7,806 nt of DNA from the NCBI GenBank assembly GCA_002342685.1, contig DDQN01000011.1, positions 1-7,806 on the forward strand, written 5' to 3'. The position numbers and the translations under genes were made by a program. Shown piece by piece: positions 5,338 to 7,806 of this stretch; position 1 is the first letter of the stretch; every line of letters starts with the position of its first letter. The notes beneath the pieces were generated by a model that was not told the origin of the DNA, made no database searches, and was given only the letters and a program-made list of their open reading frames with translations. Origin of the DNA: Vibrio sp. UBA2441. Its GTDB lineage: Bacteria; Pseudomonadota; Gammaproteobacteria; Enterobacterales; Vibrionaceae.

Positions 5338-7044
5338 ATGGAACTGATTTTATCCCTGCTTCAACAAATGTGTGTTTATTTGGTCTTAGCTTATATGCTA
5401 AGTAAAACACCTGTATTCCTTCCACTACTCAGTATTTCTAATCGAATAGAAAATAAAATTAACTGTTACATCATTTTCTCTCTTTTCTGCATAATGGGTA
5501 CCTATTTCGGCTTACAGATTAATGATGCGATTGCCAATACCCGAGCCATTGGAGCCGTTATGGGTGGTCTGTTTGGAGGCCCTGTCGTTGGCTTTGCTGT
5601 GGGGTTCACAGGTGGTATTCACCGGTATACTCTTGGGGGGTTCACCGATGTTGCCTGTGCAATTTCTACCACCGCAGAAGGGATCATTGGTGGCTTATTG
5701 CACAGCTATCTTGTCAAGAAAAACAAACCGGAACAGTTATTTAACCCAGTTGTTGTTTTTTCCATCACTCTGTTCGCCGAGCTAGTGCAAATGGCCGTCA
5801 TTCTGATCGTCGCAAAACCGTATGATGATGCCTATCAACTGGTTGCTGCCATTGCTGCCCCTATGATCATTGCCAATTCCGTTGGTGCAGCTCTATTTAT
5901 GAGCATTCTTCAGGATAGAAAAACCATCTTTGAGAAATACTCAGCAACCTTCTCAAGGCGGGCTTTAACCATTGCAGAGCGTTCCGTCGGAATATTAGCT
6001 TCAGGATTTGATTCAGAAAATGCAGAAAAAATCGCCCGTATTGTGTATGAAGAAACCAATGTTGGTGCGGTATCAATCACGGATAAAGAGAAAATTCTCG
6101 CTTTTGTTGGTATTGGTGACGATCACCATAAACCAAACACCCTTATCTCTTCTTCATGCACTATCAGGTCAATAGAAGACAACAGTATTATCTACCTTGA
6201 TGGCTCAGAAAACCCTTACCAGTGTTCCATTTCACAAGACTGTAAGCTGGGCTCGGCTCTAATCATTCCTTTAAGAGCAGGCGATCAGGTCGTCGGCACA
6301 ATAAAACTGTACGAGCCAAAGCGTAAACTCTTCTCTACCATCAACATGTCCATGGCCGAAGGCATAGCCCAGCTATTATCCAGTCAGATATTATACCGGG
6401 ACTATCAGGAGCAACGGATATTATTATCTCAGTCCGAAATTAAACTATTACATGCGCAAATTAACCCACACTTCCTGTTTAATGCACTCAATACTATTAG
6501 CGCCGTTATCCGAAAAGACCCTGCAAAAGCAAGAGTACTGATACAACACCTTTCCCATTTTTTTAGAAGCAATCTTAAGCAAAATATCGATACCGTAACA
6601 CTTAGAGAAGAGCTTGAACATGTAAACGCCTACCTTACTATAGAAAAAGCGCGCTTTAGTGATCGTCTGGACATTGATATTGATATTGATGAAGCATTGC
6701 AAGAAGAGAAGCTTCCTAGTTTTACCCTGCAACCTTTAGTCGAAAACGCGATAAAACATGGTACATCACATATGCTTGAGGGAGGTAAGATCCGAATATA
6801 CAACCAATGCAATCTTCGTGGTTGTGAAATCATAGTAGAAGATAATGCAGGCAGCTTTAAAGCTCCTGATGAAAACCATCAAGGACTTGGTATGCAAATT
6901 GTGAGCAAGCGCTTATCTCATTACTTTGGTCATGACGGAGCGCTAAAAACTCAGGTAGAGAAAAACCAATTTACCCGAATGAGCTTTATCATCCCCAACG
7001 AAATTAATAATAGTGTTAATAAAAATATAAATAAAAGGATTTAG
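5338..7044 (+). CDS. btsS: LytS-family sensor histidine kinase, BtsS-like pyruvate sensor
   Basis: This inner-membrane kinase is predicted to sense external pyruvate and phosphorylate BtsR. The 568-residue product resembles E. coli BtsS (YehU, 561) along its whole length. A multi-helix 5TM-5TMR_LYT region covers about 1-192. A GAF-like domain covers about 210-345. A His_kinase block has NPHFLFNALN at 376-385, with H378 the likely phosphorylated residue. A HATPase domain has the N-box ENAIKHG near 469-475 and the G-box GLGM at 516-519. R69, R96, C107 and S110 correspond to R72, R99, C110 and S113, the residues reported as needed for pyruvate binding in E. coli. ATG 5338 is chosen; TTG 5326 would align slightly better with the E. 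coli N-terminus, but neither has a good ribosome-binding site. The last ~15 residues are rich in Asn and Lys and extend beyond the usual end. Confidence 0.94.
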   Translation: MELILSLLQQMCVYLVLAYMLSKTPVFLPLLSISNRIENKINCYIIFSLFCIMGTYFGLQINDAIANTRAIGAVMGGLFGGPVVGFAVGFTGGIHRYTLGGFTDVACAISTTAEGIIGGLLHSYLVKKNKPEQLFNPVVVFSITLFAELVQMAVILIVAKPYDDAYQLVAAIAAPMIIANSVGAALFMSILQDRKTIFEKYSATFSRRALTIAERSVGILASGFDSENAEKIARIVYEETNVGAVSITDKEKILAFVGIGDDHHKPNTLISSSCTIRSIEDNSIIYLDGSENPYQCSISQDCKLGSALIIPLRAGDQVVGTIKLYEPKRKLFSTINMSMAEGIAQLLSSQILYRDYQEQRILLSQSEIKLLHAQINPHFLFNALNTISAVIRKDPAKARVLIQHLSHFFRSNLKQNIDTVTLREELEHVNAYLTIEKARFSDRLDIDIDIDEALQEEKLPSFTLQPLVENAIKHGTSHMLEGGKIRIYNQCNLRGCEIIVEDNAGSFKAPDENHQGLGMQIVSKRLSHYFGHDGALKTQVEKNQFTRMSFIIPNEINNSVNKNINKRI

Positions 7045-7052
7045 GCATAACA

Positions 7053-7778
7053 ATGTTGACGGCCTTAGTGATAGACGACGAATTGTTAGCTCAGGAAGAG
7101 TTAACCGAACTGCTGCATGAAACAAATCAAATAAAGGTACTCGCTCAGGCCAGCAATGCCATTGAAGGGTTAAAAAAGATCAACTCATTGAAACCCGATG
7201 TGGTTTTTCTCGATATCCAGATGCCTCAGGTTAGCGGTATTGAGTTACTGGCAATGCTTGATCCAGACACCATGCCTCTCGTTGTCTTTGTCACTGCATT
7301 TGATCAATACGCCATTCAGGCATTTGAGGATAATGCCTTCGATTATCTGTTAAAGCCGATAGATACCAATCGTCTGAATAAAACTATCTGCCGTTTGATT
7401 AAACAAAAAGAAAAAGAACGCCAAATACCTGATATATCCATGTTAACACCCACTACTCTCGAACAGATTCCATGCATAGGTCACAACCGCATAGTGGTTA
7501 TCCCAACTAAAAACGTTGAGATTATCTATAGCGACATAAGCGGCGTACATGTTCAATCAGCCGATCAAACCGCCTCAAGTCAGCTCACGTTGAAAATGTT
7601 AGAAGAGAAAACCAGTTTGTTACGCTGCCATCGGCAATATCTGGTCAACACCACAATGATTAAAGAGATTAAGTTATTAGAGAATGGGTTAGCTGAAATA
7701 ATCACGCTTTCCGATCACACCGCACCAGTCAGCCGCCGGCACCTGAAGGTACTAAAAGAAAATCTGGGGATTGGATAA
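7053..7778 (+). CDS. btsR: LytTR-family response regulator, BtsR-like
   Basis: This is the cognate DNA-binding response regulator of the kinase encoded 8 bases upstream. In E. coli the phosphorylated protein activates the pyruvate transporter gene btsT, which is not in this window. The 241-residue product matches E. coli BtsR (YehT, 239) closely. The receiver domain (about 1-115) has acidic D8 and D9, phosphoacceptor D54 in FLDIQMP, T81 and K101 in LLKPID. The C-terminal LytTR domain (about 135-240) contains LLRCHRQYLVN and PVSRRHLK, segments typical of this DNA-binding fold. The start at 7053 has AGG 7 bases upstream, overlapping the btsS stop codon, with a stronger AAAGGA 13 bases upstream, which suggests translational coupling. 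No missing key residue is seen. No terminator is visible in the 28 bases that remain before the window ends. Confidence 0.95.
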   Translation: MLTALVIDDELLAQEELTELLHETNQIKVLAQASNAIEGLKKINSLKPDVVFLDIQMPQVSGIELLAMLDPDTMPLVVFVTAFDQYAIQAFEDNAFDYLLKPIDTNRLNKTICRLIKQKEKERQIPDISMLTPTTLEQIPCIGHNRIVVIPTKNVEIIYSDISGVHVQSADQTASSQLTLKMLEEKTSLLRCHRQYLVNTTMIKEIKLLENGLAEIITLSDHTAPVSRRHLKVLKENLGIG

Positions 7779-7785
7779 ATAGGTA

Positions 7786-7806
7786 ATGGGCTATGGGCTA
7801 TGGGCT
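7786..7806. repeat. ATGGGCT heptamer tandem repeat, cut by the window edge
   Basis: Three exact copies of ATGGGCT run head to tail to the last base, starting 7 bases after the btsR stop. The array may continue outside the window, so its copy number is unknown. An intergenic short-unit repeat of this kind can vary in length by slipped-strand pairing. No coding or structural role is evident. Confidence 0.85.

Noticed and set aside
5522..5785. Plus-strand 87-codon frame inside btsS
   Set aside because: It is an out-of-frame shadow of the strongly conserved membrane and pyruvate-binding region.
6448..6833. Two overlapping minus-strand frames inside btsS
   Set aside because: They lie opposite the conserved kinase core and overlap each other, with no recognisable product.

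Overview
The window looks like core chromosome of a gammaproteobacterium, most likely a member of the Vibrionaceae. It is about 40% GC and densely packed, and every large gene belongs to a recognisable housekeeping or signalling family. The short (395-residue) form of tyrosyl-tRNA synthetase, its divergent M23 endopeptidase of the ShyC/MepM type, and an aroF-tyrA pair next to a BtsS/BtsR-like pair fit Vibrio-like gene content. That taxonomic placement rests on remembered family features, not on a search.

Layout from left to right. Positions 1-91 hold a short stretch of uncertain nature downstream of tyrS. tyrS (minus strand) and a membrane-anchored M23 murein endopeptidase gene (plus strand) diverge from a 126-bp intergenic region. 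The endopeptidase gene converges on tyrA across a 133-bp gap that carries a strong palindrome. aroF and tyrA (minus strand, aroF first) form a probable operon for the first step of the shikimate pathway and the chorismate-to-tyrosine branch. A 245-bp divergent control region separates aroF from btsS-btsR (plus strand), a LytS/LytTR-family two-component pair whose sensor keeps all four residues implicated in pyruvate binding in Escherichia coli BtsS. The window ends in the first three units of an ATGGGCT tandem repeat.

How the genes work together. AroF condenses phosphoenolpyruvate and erythrose 4-phosphate, TyrA takes chorismate through prephenate to 4-hydroxyphenylpyruvate, and TyrS charges tRNA with the resulting tyrosine. 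Three tyrosine-related genes therefore lie within 5 kb. The aroF upstream region holds two TyrR-box-like sites with a 5-bp gap beside a plausible promoter, and a third site just upstream of the aroF start codon. This predicts tyrosine-dependent control by TyrR. BtsS/BtsR should report external pyruvate; their usual target, a pyruvate transporter, is not in the window.

I see no previously undescribed system, no CRISPR array, no RNA gene and no complete mobile element. The items most worth following up are the arrangement of the TyrR sites and their position between two divergent operons, the convergent-gap palindrome, the right-edge heptamer repeat and the unexplained left edge.
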